64,000 bases of DNA from an uncultured Flavobacteriaceae bacterium (GTDB taxonomy: Bacteria > Bacteroidota > Bacteroidia > Flavobacteriales > Flavobacteriaceae). Where the stretch lies: assembly GCA_938029725.1 (NCBI GenBank), contig CALHGE010000023.1, forward strand, positions 62,001 through 126,000. The letters are read 5' to 3'. Both the position numbers and the translations under genes were made by a program. The notes beneath the pieces are model-generated. The model was not told the origin of the DNA. It did not search any database and saw nothing but the letters and a program-made list of their open reading frames with translations. Of the stretch, positions 9,347 to 20,200 are shown piece after piece (the first letter of the stretch is position 1; each line of letters begins with the position of its first letter).

Positions 9347-11196
9347 TGACTTTTAAATTAAACATCAATACAACTCTTGAAGAATTACTATTTCAAGAGG
9401 ATACCGATAGGGATAGAAAAATAACAAAAGAAGACCGCGGCCCGAAGTGCTTTAAGGTGGTTTCTACTGACGGACAAACCCATGAAATAAAAGGGACTTA
9501 TTTTCTCTCAAATTTGCTTCAAGAACTCGCTTTAGCTAAAAACCAAGGATTACTAGAAGCCGATATTCTCTTATCAAGAATTGAGGAAGCACCAACAGAT
9601 CGAATTTCTCGAATGATTCGAACCATTTTTTGGAATGAGCTTACCCGAACAATTGATGCCGATGGAATTTCAAAAATTCTAGGTGATGACAAGACCGAAA
9701 GTCGGGTAAAAAGAATTTATGTTCCTTACGCTGATAGTTCTGCTCAAGCGTACTATAAAAAGATAGCTGCGAAGTTTAACCTAGAGCTTGTCATACTTCC
9801 TAAAGAAATTACGCCCGAATTTGTAAAATCAATCAATTCAAAACCAGGAATTTTAAGTTTAAAGCTAACGCATGATAAAGGCGTTCCTTTTGTAGTTCCT
9901 GGTGGTAGGTTTAATGAAATGTATGGTTGGGATAGTTATTTCGAAGGTGTCGGACTTTTGTTAGATGGTAGAATAGATTTAGCCAAGGCTATGGTTGATA
10001 ATTTTTGCTATCAAATTGAACATTATGGTAAAATTCTAAATGCAAATAGGTCGTATTATTTAACAAGAACGCAGCCTCCATTTCTAAGTTCCTTTATTCG
10101 AGAAGTATACGAAGCAGATACGTCGATAGGCAAAGTTTGGTTAGAAGCTGTTTTATTAATAGCTATCAAAGAATATGAAACGGTTTGGATGGTTGATGGT
10201 AAACGCCAAACAACAAACACACTCAATAGGTATCTAGCAGAAGGAATCGGAATTCCACCAGAAACAGAACCTGGTCACTTTGATGAGGTATTAGCGGTTT
10301 ATGCAAATAGGTACAAGTTGTCGATTTCCGATTTCGTTGAAAAATACCAAAATGGAGAAATTCACGATACAGATTTAGACGCTTATTTCATGCACGATAG
10401 AAGCTTGCGTGAAAGTGGTCATGATACCTCTTGGCGTTTAGATGACGTGTGTGCAAATTTAAATACGGTTGATTTGAATTCCCTATTGTATAAATATGAA
10501 GCCGATTTTGCCTATCTGATTGAAACCTATTTTTGTGATAAATTTAAAACAGACTCCAAAATATATACTTCGGCATATTGGCTATCGCAGGCTGAGAACC
10601 GCAAGCAGGTAATGAATGATACCTTATGGTCAGACAAGCAAAAAAGTTTCTTTGATTATAACTTCAAAAGTAAGTCATTGACAAAATTTGACTCCGCAAC
10701 TAATTTTTATCCCCTTTGGGCAAAATGTTGTAGTCAAGAACAAGCAAATCAAATGCGGCTTAGTTTAATGCGTGACTTCAAAGTAAAAGGGGGAATAACA
10801 GGTACTTCAAAAAAAGCAATCGAAGTACTGTCAAAAGGAAAAGTGCAACGTCAATGGGATTACCCCAACGGATGGGCTCCACACCAAATGCTAATCTGGA
10901 AAGGATTATTGAACTATGGTTTTGAAAAAGAAGCCTTTGAGCTGATGTATAGATGGCTTTGGATGATTACTCGAAATGCAGTGGATTACAACGGCACTAT
11001 TCCTGAAAAATACGATGTTGTTTCTTGTACTCATAAAGTATATGCAGAATATGGAAATGTAGGCACTGAATTTGACTATATCACCACTTCTGGTTTTGGT
11101 TGGATGAACGCATCTTATCAATATGGTTTGAGTTTATTACCTAAAAACAGAATAGCAGACCTAAATGAGTTGCTAGACCCTGACGACCTTTTTTAG
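9346..11196 (+). CDS. GH37 trehalase with fungal-type calcium-binding loop
   Basis: A 616-residue alpha,alpha-trehalase. Signature 1 is PGGRFNEMYGWDSYF (residues 185-199) and signature 2 is QWDYPNGWAP (about 503). Likely catalytic acid is Asp360 (ESGHDTSWR) and base Glu575 (GNVGTEFDY). The C-terminal sequence around EKYDV, AEYGN and GFGWMNASY is closer to fungal neutral trehalases than to E. coli TreA/TreF. Residues 19-30, DTDRDRKITKED followed by RGPK, form an EF-hand-like loop that matches the calcium site of yeast Nth1 (DTDKNYQITIED as I recall it). The phosphorylatable N-terminal extension of Nth1 is absent. There is no signal peptide, so the enzyme is cytoplasmic. It is the last gene of the sugar operon. 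Confidence 0.9.
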   Translation: MTFKLNINTTLEELLFQEDTDRDRKITKEDRGPKCFKVVSTDGQTHEIKGTYFLSNLLQELALAKNQGLLEADILLSRIEEAPTDRISRMIRTIFWNELTRTIDADGISKILGDDKTESRVKRIYVPYADSSAQAYYKKIAAKFNLELVILPKEITPEFVKSINSKPGILSLKLTHDKGVPFVVPGGRFNEMYGWDSYFEGVGLLLDGRIDLAKAMVDNFCYQIEHYGKILNANRSYYLTRTQPPFLSSFIREVYEADTSIGKVWLEAVLLIAIKEYETVWMVDGKRQTTNTLNRYLAEGIGIPPETEPGHFDEVLAVYANRYKLSISDFVEKYQNGEIHDTDLDAYFMHDRSLRESGHDTSWRLDDVCANLNTVDLNSLLYKYEADFAYLIETYFCDKFKTDSKIYTSAYWLSQAENRKQVMNDTLWSDKQKSFFDYNFKSKSLTKFDSATNFYPLWAKCCSQEQANQMRLSLMRDFKVKGGITGTSKKAIEVLSKGKVQRQWDYPNGWAPHQMLIWKGLLNYGFEKEAFELMYRWLWMITRNAVDYNGTIPEKYDVVSCTHKVYAEYGNVGTEFDYITTSGFGWMNASYQYGLSLLPKNRIADLNELLDPDDLF

Positions 11197-11252
11197 TGAT
11201 AGTTTTTATACTTACGTGCTATCTTTAATGTAAAATCAAAGGAGATTAGAAT

Positions 11253-11260
11253 TATATTTG
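11253..11260 (+). promoter_or_regulatory. putative -7 element for maeB
   Basis: TATATTTG matches TAnnTTTG and lies 20 bases before the maeB ATG. A clear TTG at -33 is not seen. Confidence 0.4.
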
Positions 11261-11280
11261 TGTCCTAAATTTTCGAGAAC

Positions 11281-13575
11281 ATGAGTGATGAGAAGATCAG
11301 GCGAGACGCATTAATTTATCATGCTAAGCCACAGCCCGGAAAGATAAAAATTGTTCCAACTAAGCCATATGCTACCCAGCGTGATTTGGCTTTAGCCTAT
11401 TCTCCTGGAGTGGCAGCGCCTTGTTTGGAGATTGCGAAAGACAAGGATAATGCATATAAATACACTTCAAAAGGAAATTTAGTTGCTGTTATTTCAAACG
11501 GTACCGCCGTTTTAGGTTTAGGGAATATAGGTCCTGAAGCTTCAAAGCCCGTAATGGAAGGAAAAAGTCTACTCTTTAAGATTTTTGCTGATATTGATGG
11601 AATGGATATCGAAGTAGATACCGAAGATGTTGAAAAATTTATAGAGACGGTAAAGATGATTGCGCCCACTTTTGGGGGAATCAATTTAGAAGATATTAAA
11701 GCGCCAGAGGCTTTCGAGATTGAGCGTAGATTGAAAGCGGAGTTAGATATCCCCGTAATGCATGATGATCAACATGGTACGGCAATTATTTCTTCTGCTG
11801 CTTTGTTGAATGCCCTTGAACTCACTGGTAAAAAAATTGAAGAGGTTCGTATCGTTGTTAGTGGTGCTGGTGCAGCTGCAGTTTCTTGTACACGACTCTA
11901 TAAGGCTTTCGGGGCAAAAGACGAGAATATTGTCATGCTTGATAGTAAGGGTGTTATACGCACTGATCGTGATAATTTAAGCAAAGAGAAAAAGGAGTTT
12001 GCGTCAGATCGCAAAATAAGTACACTTGAAGAAGCGATGAAAGATGCCGATGTTTTTATCGGGCTTTCTATCAAGGATATTGTATCACCAGAGATGTTAC
12101 TATCCATGGCGAAAGATCCTATCGTTTTTGCTATGGCTAATCCAGATCCTGAGATTAAATATGACCTAGCGATTCAAACAAGAAAAGATATTATAATGGC
12201 AACAGGCCGATCAGATCATCCTAATCAGGTGAACAATGTATTAGGCTTCCCTTTTATCTTTAGAGGAGCTCTAGATGTTCGCGCTACTGGTATTAATGAA
12301 GCAATGAAAATGGCCGCTGTAAAGGCATTAGCAGAACTTACCCGTGAACCTGTTCCAGAACAAGTAAATATCGCATACGGAGAGACCCGTTTGACTTTTA
12401 GTAGAGAGTATATTATTCCGAAGCCTTTTGATCCGAGATTGATTTCTGAAATTCCTCCTGCGATTGCTAAAGCAGCAATGGATAGTGGAATAGCAAAAGA
12501 ACCGATCAAAGACTGGGAGAAGTATAAAGAAGAATTGCGTCAACGCTCAGGTGAAGATAATAAGGTGGTTCGCTTGCTTCATACCAGAGCAAAAATGAAC
12601 CTAAAGAAAATAGTTTTTGCAGAAGCTGACCATTTAGATGTCTTAAAAGCTGCTCAAATTGCGTATGAGGAGGGTATTGCTATGCCTATTTTATTGGGCA
12701 ATAAAGAGATTATTTTGGAGCTGATGAAAGAATTAGAATTTCAGGCTGATGTTCTTATTATAGATCCTCAATCTGCGGAGTCAGCTGAGAGAAGAAATCA
12801 ATATGCAGAGAAATATTGGTTGAATCGCAGAAGAAAGGGTAGTACCTTATTCTCAGCCAAAACACAAATGAAAAAACGGAATTCATTTGGTTCGATGATG
12901 GTTTTAGAGGGAGATGCTGATGGAATGATTTCGGGGTACTCAAGAGCATATCCGATGGTTTTGAAGCCGGTTTTTGAAATTATAGGGCGCGCAGCAGGGG
13001 TAACCAAAGTTTCTACCGTACATATTATGATTACCGAAAAGGGGCCGTTGTTCTTAGCGGATACCTCCATCAATATTGAGCCAACAGCAGAAGAATTGGC
13101 AGAGATTGCTCAAAATACAGCAAACGTGGCTTCTACCTTTGGCTTTAACCCTGTTATGGCCATGCTCTCATATGCGAATTATGGGTCTTCAACGCATCCA
13201 AAAGCTAGAAAGGTGAAAGAAGCAGTTCGCATTTTGCACGAGAACAATCCAAATTTAATTGTTGACGGCGAAATTCAAACAGATTTTGCACTCAATAAAG
13301 AACTGTTACAAAGTCAATTTCCATTTTCAAAACTTGCAGGAAAAAAGGTAAATACTTTAATTTTTCCCAATTTAGAAGCTGCCAATATCACCTATAAGCT
13401 TTTAAAAGAATTAAATGGAGCAGACTCCATAGGTCCAATTATGGTCGGACTCAGAAGAGCTGTTCATATATTACAATTAGGCGCGAGTGTTGATGAAATG
13501 GTGAATATGGCCGCTGTAGCAGCAATTGATGCACAAGAACGTGAAAAGCGTAAGAAAGCTAGAACTGAAAAGTAG
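11281..13575 (+). CDS. maeB: NADP-dependent malic enzyme, MaeB type with phosphotransacetylase domain
   Basis: Oxidative decarboxylation of malate to pyruvate with NADPH formation. The 764 residues match the two-domain MaeB form. The malic enzyme domain (about 1-420) shows the block YSPGVAAPC, DDQHGTA and the nucleotide-binding GAGAAA. A phosphate acetyl/butyryl transferase-like domain follows (about 430-755), which in MaeB proteins is regulatory and binds acetyl-CoA. The order maeB-ruvA-sprA is the usual flavobacterial one. Confidence 0.95.
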   Translation: MSDEKIRRDALIYHAKPQPGKIKIVPTKPYATQRDLALAYSPGVAAPCLEIAKDKDNAYKYTSKGNLVAVISNGTAVLGLGNIGPEASKPVMEGKSLLFKIFADIDGMDIEVDTEDVEKFIETVKMIAPTFGGINLEDIKAPEAFEIERRLKAELDIPVMHDDQHGTAIISSAALLNALELTGKKIEEVRIVVSGAGAAAVSCTRLYKAFGAKDENIVMLDSKGVIRTDRDNLSKEKKEFASDRKISTLEEAMKDADVFIGLSIKDIVSPEMLLSMAKDPIVFAMANPDPEIKYDLAIQTRKDIIMATGRSDHPNQVNNVLGFPFIFRGALDVRATGINEAMKMAAVKALAELTREPVPEQVNIAYGETRLTFSREYIIPKPFDPRLISEIPPAIAKAAMDSGIAKEPIKDWEKYKEELRQRSGEDNKVVRLLHTRAKMNLKKIVFAEADHLDVLKAAQIAYEEGIAMPILLGNKEIILELMKELEFQADVLIIDPQSAESAERRNQYAEKYWLNRRRKGSTLFSAKTQMKKRNSFGSMMVLEGDADGMISGYSRAYPMVLKPVFEIIGRAAGVTKVSTVHIMITEKGPLFLADTSINIEPTAEELAEIAQNTANVASTFGFNPVMAMLSYANYGSSTHPKARKVKEAVRILHENNPNLIVDGEIQTDFALNKELLQSQFPFSKLAGKKVNTLIFPNLEAANITYKLLKELNGADSIGPIMVGLRRAVHILQLGASVDEMVNMAAVAAIDAQEREKRKKARTEK

Positions 13576-13677
13576 TTAGAGTAGGCAGTTATGATGAGCA
13601 GCAAAACAAACCCAATCAAGAATTCGTTTTTTCGTTTAAGTTTCGGGAGAATTAATTGTTGTGCTTGAACTTAAATA

Positions 13678-14259
13678 ATGATACATCACCTTAAAGGAAA
13701 ATTAGTAGAAAAAAATCCAACGTATGTTATAATTGAATGCGGTGGAGTAGGTTACTTTGTAAACATATCACTACATACGTTTTCCAAGATTGCTGATGCA
13801 GAGCATATAAACCTGTTCACTCATTTACAGGTAAAAGAAGATTCACACACCTTGTTTGGTTTTTTTGAAAAATCAGAGCGTCAGATTTTTAGACTTTTAT
13901 TATCTGTTTCTGGTATTGGTTCAAGTACGGCTAGAACAATGTTGTCATCGCTGTCTCCTGCTCAGATACGTGATGCGATCGCTGGTGGAGATGTTCCTAC
14001 GATACAGAGTATCAAAGGTATAGGTGCGAAGACGGCCCAACGGGTTATTTTAGACCTAAAAGACAAGGTGCTTAAAGTCTATGATATTGATGAAGTTTCC
14101 CTTAGTTCAAACAATACAAATAAAGATGAAGCGTTATCTGCTTTAGAGGTTCTTGGGTTCGTCCGAAGACAGTCTGAAAAAGTTGTAGATAAGGTGCTAC
14201 TGCAAGATTCCTCGCTAAGTGTCGAAAACATTATAAAACTCGCGCTTAAAAATTTGTAA
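13678..14259 (+). CDS. ruvA: Holliday junction DNA helicase subunit RuvA
   Basis: The junction-binding subunit that positions RuvB rings on Holliday junctions. 193 residues. The N-terminal OB fold starts MIHHLKGKLVEK. The helix-hairpin-helix motifs are SGIGSSTARTML and IKGIGAKTAQRVILDL (about residues 78-130), and the C-terminal three-helix domain III that contacts RuvB contains EALSALEVLGF. It ends 5 bases before the sprA start. Confidence 0.95.
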   Translation: MIHHLKGKLVEKNPTYVIIECGGVGYFVNISLHTFSKIADAEHINLFTHLQVKEDSHTLFGFFEKSERQIFRLLLSVSGIGSSTARTMLSSLSPAQIRDAIAGGDVPTIQSIKGIGAKTAQRVILDLKDKVLKVYDIDEVSLSSNNTNKDEALSALEVLGFVRRQSEKVVDKVLLQDSSLSVENIIKLALKNL

Positions 14260-14264
14260 TTAGT

Positions 14265-17200
14265 TTGAAAAAAGGGGCAAAAAAAATACTTAAATCTTCA
14301 TTTAAGCTAACCATTCTATTCCTACTATTTTTTGCAGCAACGGTTAATTCCTATGCTCAAGAAACAGATGAAGAGAATGCGCAGCAACAAGATTCTGTCA
14401 AAACAGGTTTTTCTTTAGGGAAGCTGGTAATGGAGAATCCTGAGAGCATCGTTTCTAAATATATTTACGATACCAATTTAGACCGATATATCTACAACGA
14501 GAGTGTTGGAGATTTCGATATCGGCTATCCTATCATTCTAACACCTGACCAATATTATGATTTGGTTCGTAAGGAAGGAATAAAAGGGTACTTCAAGGAA
14601 AAAGGAGATGCCTTATCAGGAAAAAAAGAAGGGTCTGGAGATGCTCAGAAAAATCTACTTCCTAATTTTTATGTGAATAACGATTTTTTTCAATCCGTTT
14701 TTGGAGGAAATACAATAGAAGTAATTCCACAAGGTTCTGTTGCGATGGATTTAGGTGTGATTTGGCAGAAGAATGATAATCCTTCTTTATCCCCTAGAAA
14801 TAGAACAAACCTATCCTTTGATTTTGACCAGCGTATTAGTTTGAGTATGCTAGGTAAAATAGGAGAACGACTTCAAGTAACTGCAAATTACGATACGGAA
14901 GCTACTTTTGATTTTCAGAATATTGTAAAATTAGACTACACCCCTACTGAAGATGATATCATTCAAAGTATCGAAGTAGGTAATGTAAATATGCCCTTAA
15001 ATAGTTCACTTATTCAAGGTGCACAGAGTTTGTTTGGTGTAAAAACACAATTGCAGTTTGGCAAAACAAAGGTGACTGCAGTTTTCTCAGAACAACGTTC
15101 TCAAAATAATACAGTAGTTGCGCAGGGTGGTGGTACGCTGAGTGATTTCTCAATTACCGCTCTAGATTATGATGAAGACAGACACTTCTTTCTAGCGCAA
15201 TATTTTAGAGATAATTATGATCAAGCGCTTTCTAAATACCCATACATACAGAGTAAAGTTCAAATTACACGTTTAGAAGTTTGGGTTACGAATAGAAGTC
15301 AACAAACTTTAAATGTTAGAAATGTAGTTGCACTTCAAGATTTAGGAGAGTTTGGCGAAAACAAGACGCGTATTGGTATCCAAAATGGTGATCCTTTAGG
15401 TTTTTATAATCAGAACAGTTCAAATGATGGATCAATTCAGCCAAACGAACTTCCAAGAAATAATGCGAATGATTTTGACCCAGCTACAATTGGTTCTGGA
15501 GCATTGACAAATGATATTCGTGATATCGCGACTGTAGAAAAAGGTTTTAGTATTGCTGGTTATCAAGTAGATCAAGGATTTGATTATGCTATTTTAGAGA
15601 ATGCTAGAAAATTAAATTCGGGAAGAGATTACGAATTTGATACACAATTAGGTTATGTTTCATTAAATCAGAGACTTAGTAATGATGAAGTTTTGGGTGT
15701 AGCTTTTCAGTATACCTATAATGGAAAAGTGTACCAAGTAGGTGAGTTCGCTAATGGAGGGGTAGATGCTACAAGTGCTACTATAGCTCCTGGAACGCAG
15801 CCGTTAATCGAAAATAATACACTGATTTTAAAATTATTAAAGAGTAACGTTACTAATATCACTGATCCTATTTGGGATTTGATGATGAAAAATATTTATG
15901 CTACCGGTGCTTTTCGTTTGAGTCAAGAAGACTTTAAATTGAATATTTTATTCTCTGATCCTACACCACGAAATTACATTACGCCGGTTGATCCTTTTCC
16001 GAACACAGCAATTGGTGATAATTTAAAGCCATTAGAAGAGCGTATTTTATTAGATGTTTTTAATTTAGACAGATTAAACGCCTATAATGACATACAGCCA
16101 GGGGGTGATGGTTTCTTTGATTTTATCCCAGGCCGAACGGTAAATACGCGAAACGGGCTTATAATTTTCACAAAAACTGAGCCATTTGGGGCATTCTTAC
16201 ATGAGCTTTTGGGAGGTGGTGATTACAACAACGAACTAGGGTATAACAATAACCAAGCGAAGTATGTATTTCGAGATATGTACGAATTGACTAAGGCAGC
16301 TTCGTTACAAAACCCTGAAAAAAATAAGTTTCTATTAAAAGGGCGCTATAAATCGGAAGGAAGCAATGGTATTCCAATTGGTGCTTTCAATGTGCCTCGA
16401 GGTTCAGTACGAGTTACTGCTGGTGGTAGAACTCTACAGGAGGGTATTGATTATACGGTGAACTACCAAGCAGGTACGGTTCAGATTTTAGATCCAAGCT
16501 TAGAGGCTTCGAATACACCAATTAACATATCTGTAGAGAATAACGCGGTTTTCGGACAGCAAACCAGACGCTTTACGGGTATCAACCTAGAGCATCAAGT
16601 AAGTAAGAATTTTGTTTTGGGTGGCACACTTCTTAATTTGAATGAGCGCCCACTGACACAAAAATCTAATTTTGGCGTTGAGCCAGTAAATAATACGATT
16701 TTTGGTTTAAACGGAAACTTCTCAACTGAAGTTCCGTTCTTAACGCGCTTGGCAAATAAATTACCGAACATAGACACGGATGTGGCTTCTAATGTATCGG
16801 TTCGAGCTGAGGTAGCTTGGTTAAAACCGAGTTCCCCAAAAAATGCAGATTTTCAAGGAGAGACAACGACCTATTTAGATGATTTCGAAGGGGCTCAAGC
16901 CTTAATTGATATTCGTTCTTCTTTAGGTTGGGCTTTGGCGAGTGCGCCTGTTGAGTTTGCAGAAGGTAAGGAGGGCTTGGCAACAGGTTTTGAAAGAGCC
17001 AAAATGTCTTGGTATACTATTGATCCTATTTTTTATACAAATCAAAGACCTGCTGGTATCACGGATAGTGACATGTCTAACAATGAAACCAGAAGGGTGT
17101 TTATTCAGCAATTGTTTCAACAAGATGTTGCGCAAGGGCAGACACAGGTTCAGAACACCTTAAATATTAATTATTTTCCTGAAGAAAAAGGCCCTTACAA

Positions 17201-20200
17201 TGCCAATGCGAACGATACCTTTGATGCCCTAGCGCCAAATCAGAAATGGGCCGGTATTATGCGTTCTTTGAGCAGTACCAATTTCGAGCAGTCCAATGTA
17301 GAATTTGTACAGTTTTGGGTATTAGACCCTTATGTTGATGGCATCACCGACTCGCCAGGAGAATTGGTTTTGAACTTTGGAAATATTTCAGAAGATATTT
17401 TAAAAGATGGTCGAAAGCAATATGAAAATGGCTTGCCAGGTGTAAATAGCAATGATTTGATTCGTGATGATGTATGGGGTAGAGTGCCTCAAACTCAGGC
17501 CTTAGTCTATGCTTTTGATGCAGATGAAACGAATAGAGCTCGTCAAGATATCGGTTTTGATGGTTTGAGTGATGCTGATGAGGGCACGTATACCTTTGAA
17601 GGTGAATCTCAACCTGTTTATGTCAATAACTTAGGAATCTCACCAGATGACCCGGCTTTAGACAACTACCAGTACTATTTAAATCGAGAAGGTGATATTC
17701 TCGAACGCTACAAAGATTTTAACAACCCAGATGGTAACTCACCTGTGACGGTTTCGGATACAAACAGAGGTTCAAACACCTTGCCAGATGTTGAAGATAT
17801 TGATCGTGATTTGACGATGAATACGATAAATAGTTATTACGAATATCGCATACCAATACGGCCAAACACAAGCGTTAGTGATAAGTATGTAACTGATGTT
17901 TTGGAAACCGCTGCTGTGCCTGCTAATGACGTGCCTGATGGCAGACAAATCAATCGTCGCTGGATTCAGTATAAGATTCCTTTAAGTGATTTTACCGATG
18001 CAGTAGGTGGTATTTCTGACTTTAGATCTATCAGTTTTATGCGGATGTATATGACTGGGTTTACAACGCCTACCGTACTGCGTTTCGCAACGCTAGATTT
18101 AGTTCGAGGTGATTGGAGAACTTATACGAAAAACTTGCAAGATGTTATGGTGGATGCCGATCCAACAGATGATGGTACCGTGGTAGATGTAAATGCTGTA
18201 AATATTGAAGAGAACGAGAACCGAACACCAATTCCTTATGTTTTACCTCCAGGAGTGATACGAGAGCGTTTGAATAATAACAATACGGTGATTCGTCAAA
18301 ACGAACAGTCTTTGTCGTTTGTGGTAGAAAATTTAGAAGCCGAAGATTCTCGTGGTGTATTCAAAAGCTTAAATATCGATATTCGACAGTACAAAAAGTT
18401 GCGAATGTTTATGCATGCTGAGAAAATCGTAGACAGTGATTTCTCTGATGATGCAACACCTCTAGTAGGTTTCTTAAGAATAGGAACAGATTTCTCAGAG
18501 AATTTTTATCAAATTGAAAGAGCATTACAATTAACGCCTTTCACGGCAAGAACGGAAGAGGAAATTTGGCCAGAGGTAAACGAGATGGAAATTTCGTTGG
18601 AAGATTTAAATAAGGTAAAGTCTGCATGGATTGCTGGTGGTGATTTAACAGAAGTCCGATTTTTTGAAATAGAAAACGGAGAAGTGATTCCTGTTGATGA
18701 GTTCGCGCCTAGAACATTAGGAAGAAACCGTATTGGAATAAAAGGAAATCCGTCATTAGGAAGTATCCGTAGCATGATGATTGGGGTTAAGAATATTGAT
18801 AATATATCTGCCAGAGGTGAAGTTTGGTTTAATGAATTACGTTTAGCTGGTTTAGATAATAATGGAGGCTGGGCTGCAGTTGCAGCTATTGATGCAAACA
18901 TGGCAGATTTTGCCAATGTTACCGCAACGGGTGCGACCAGTACATCAGGTTTTGGAGGTATTGATCAAATGCCAAATGAGCGCGCAAGAGAAGATGCTTT
19001 GTCCTATGACCTGGTAACAAATATAAATGTTGGTCAATTACTTCCAAAAAAGTGGGGTATTCAATTGCCGCTTAATTATGGTGTGTCAGAAGAAATTATA
19101 ACGCCTGAGTTTGATCCGGTCTATGATGATTTGAAACTTCAGGATAGAATTGATGCTGCAAGTAGCCAAAAAGATAAAGATGAGGTTTTAGAGCAGGCTG
19201 AAGATTATACGAAACGAACTAGCATTAATTTAATTGGAGTTCGAAAGGAAAGAGGCGAAGAGGCAGATGCCAACTTTTATGATATTGAGAACTTCACTTT
19301 TAATTATTCTTACAACGAAACAGATCATCGCGATTTTGAAGTTGCGAACCTGAGAGATCAAAATGTAAATACTGGTTTTGTATATAATCATGCATTTAAA
19401 CCTGCTGAACTTGCTCCGTTTGCTAAGAAAGATTCCTTGTTTACCGGAAAGTACTTGAAATGGTTGAAAGATTTAAATTTCAATGTATTGCCTGCAACTA
19501 TTTCTATAAATTCAAATATCGATAGGCAATTTAATCAACAACGTTTTCGTGATGTGTTTGTAGAGGGTGAAGATCGTTTAGCACTTCCTACTTTGCAACA
19601 ACGCAATTATCAATTCAATTGGCAGTATGCTGTGAATTATAGTTTGACCAAATCTTTGCGTTTAAATTTAACGGCCTCAAACAACAGTATTGTTCGAAAT
19701 TATTTTGGTGATGACCTTGATGCGAATGGAAACCGTAGAATACTAGAAGAGGCGAATTTATGGGATGGTTTCTTTGATCTCGGTGAACCGAATAGGCATG
19801 CACAGCAAATGGAATTAAATTATGAGCTGCCTTTTAGTAAAATACCTGCTTTAGATTTTATTAGTTCTCAGTATACGTATTCTAGTAATTTTGACTGGCA
19901 GCGTGGAGGTGATGCGATAAATGAAGTGGCTATTGATTGGCTAAGAAATAATCAGCCAAATCAGATAGGAAATTCTCAGGTGAATACCGTTCAAAATTCA
20001 AACACGCATAATTTGACGGCCTCTCTTTCAATGCAAAAGTTCTACGACCTAATCGGATTAAAGAAGAAGAGTGGTAAAACGAAAGCAAATGCTACCCCTG
20101 ATCGAAAAGATAAAGCGGGTAATACCAAAGAGGCTAAGAAAAAAGGGCCTCGAAAAACAGGTAAGCTTTTCAATACGGTAGTGGATGTAGTCACCATGGT

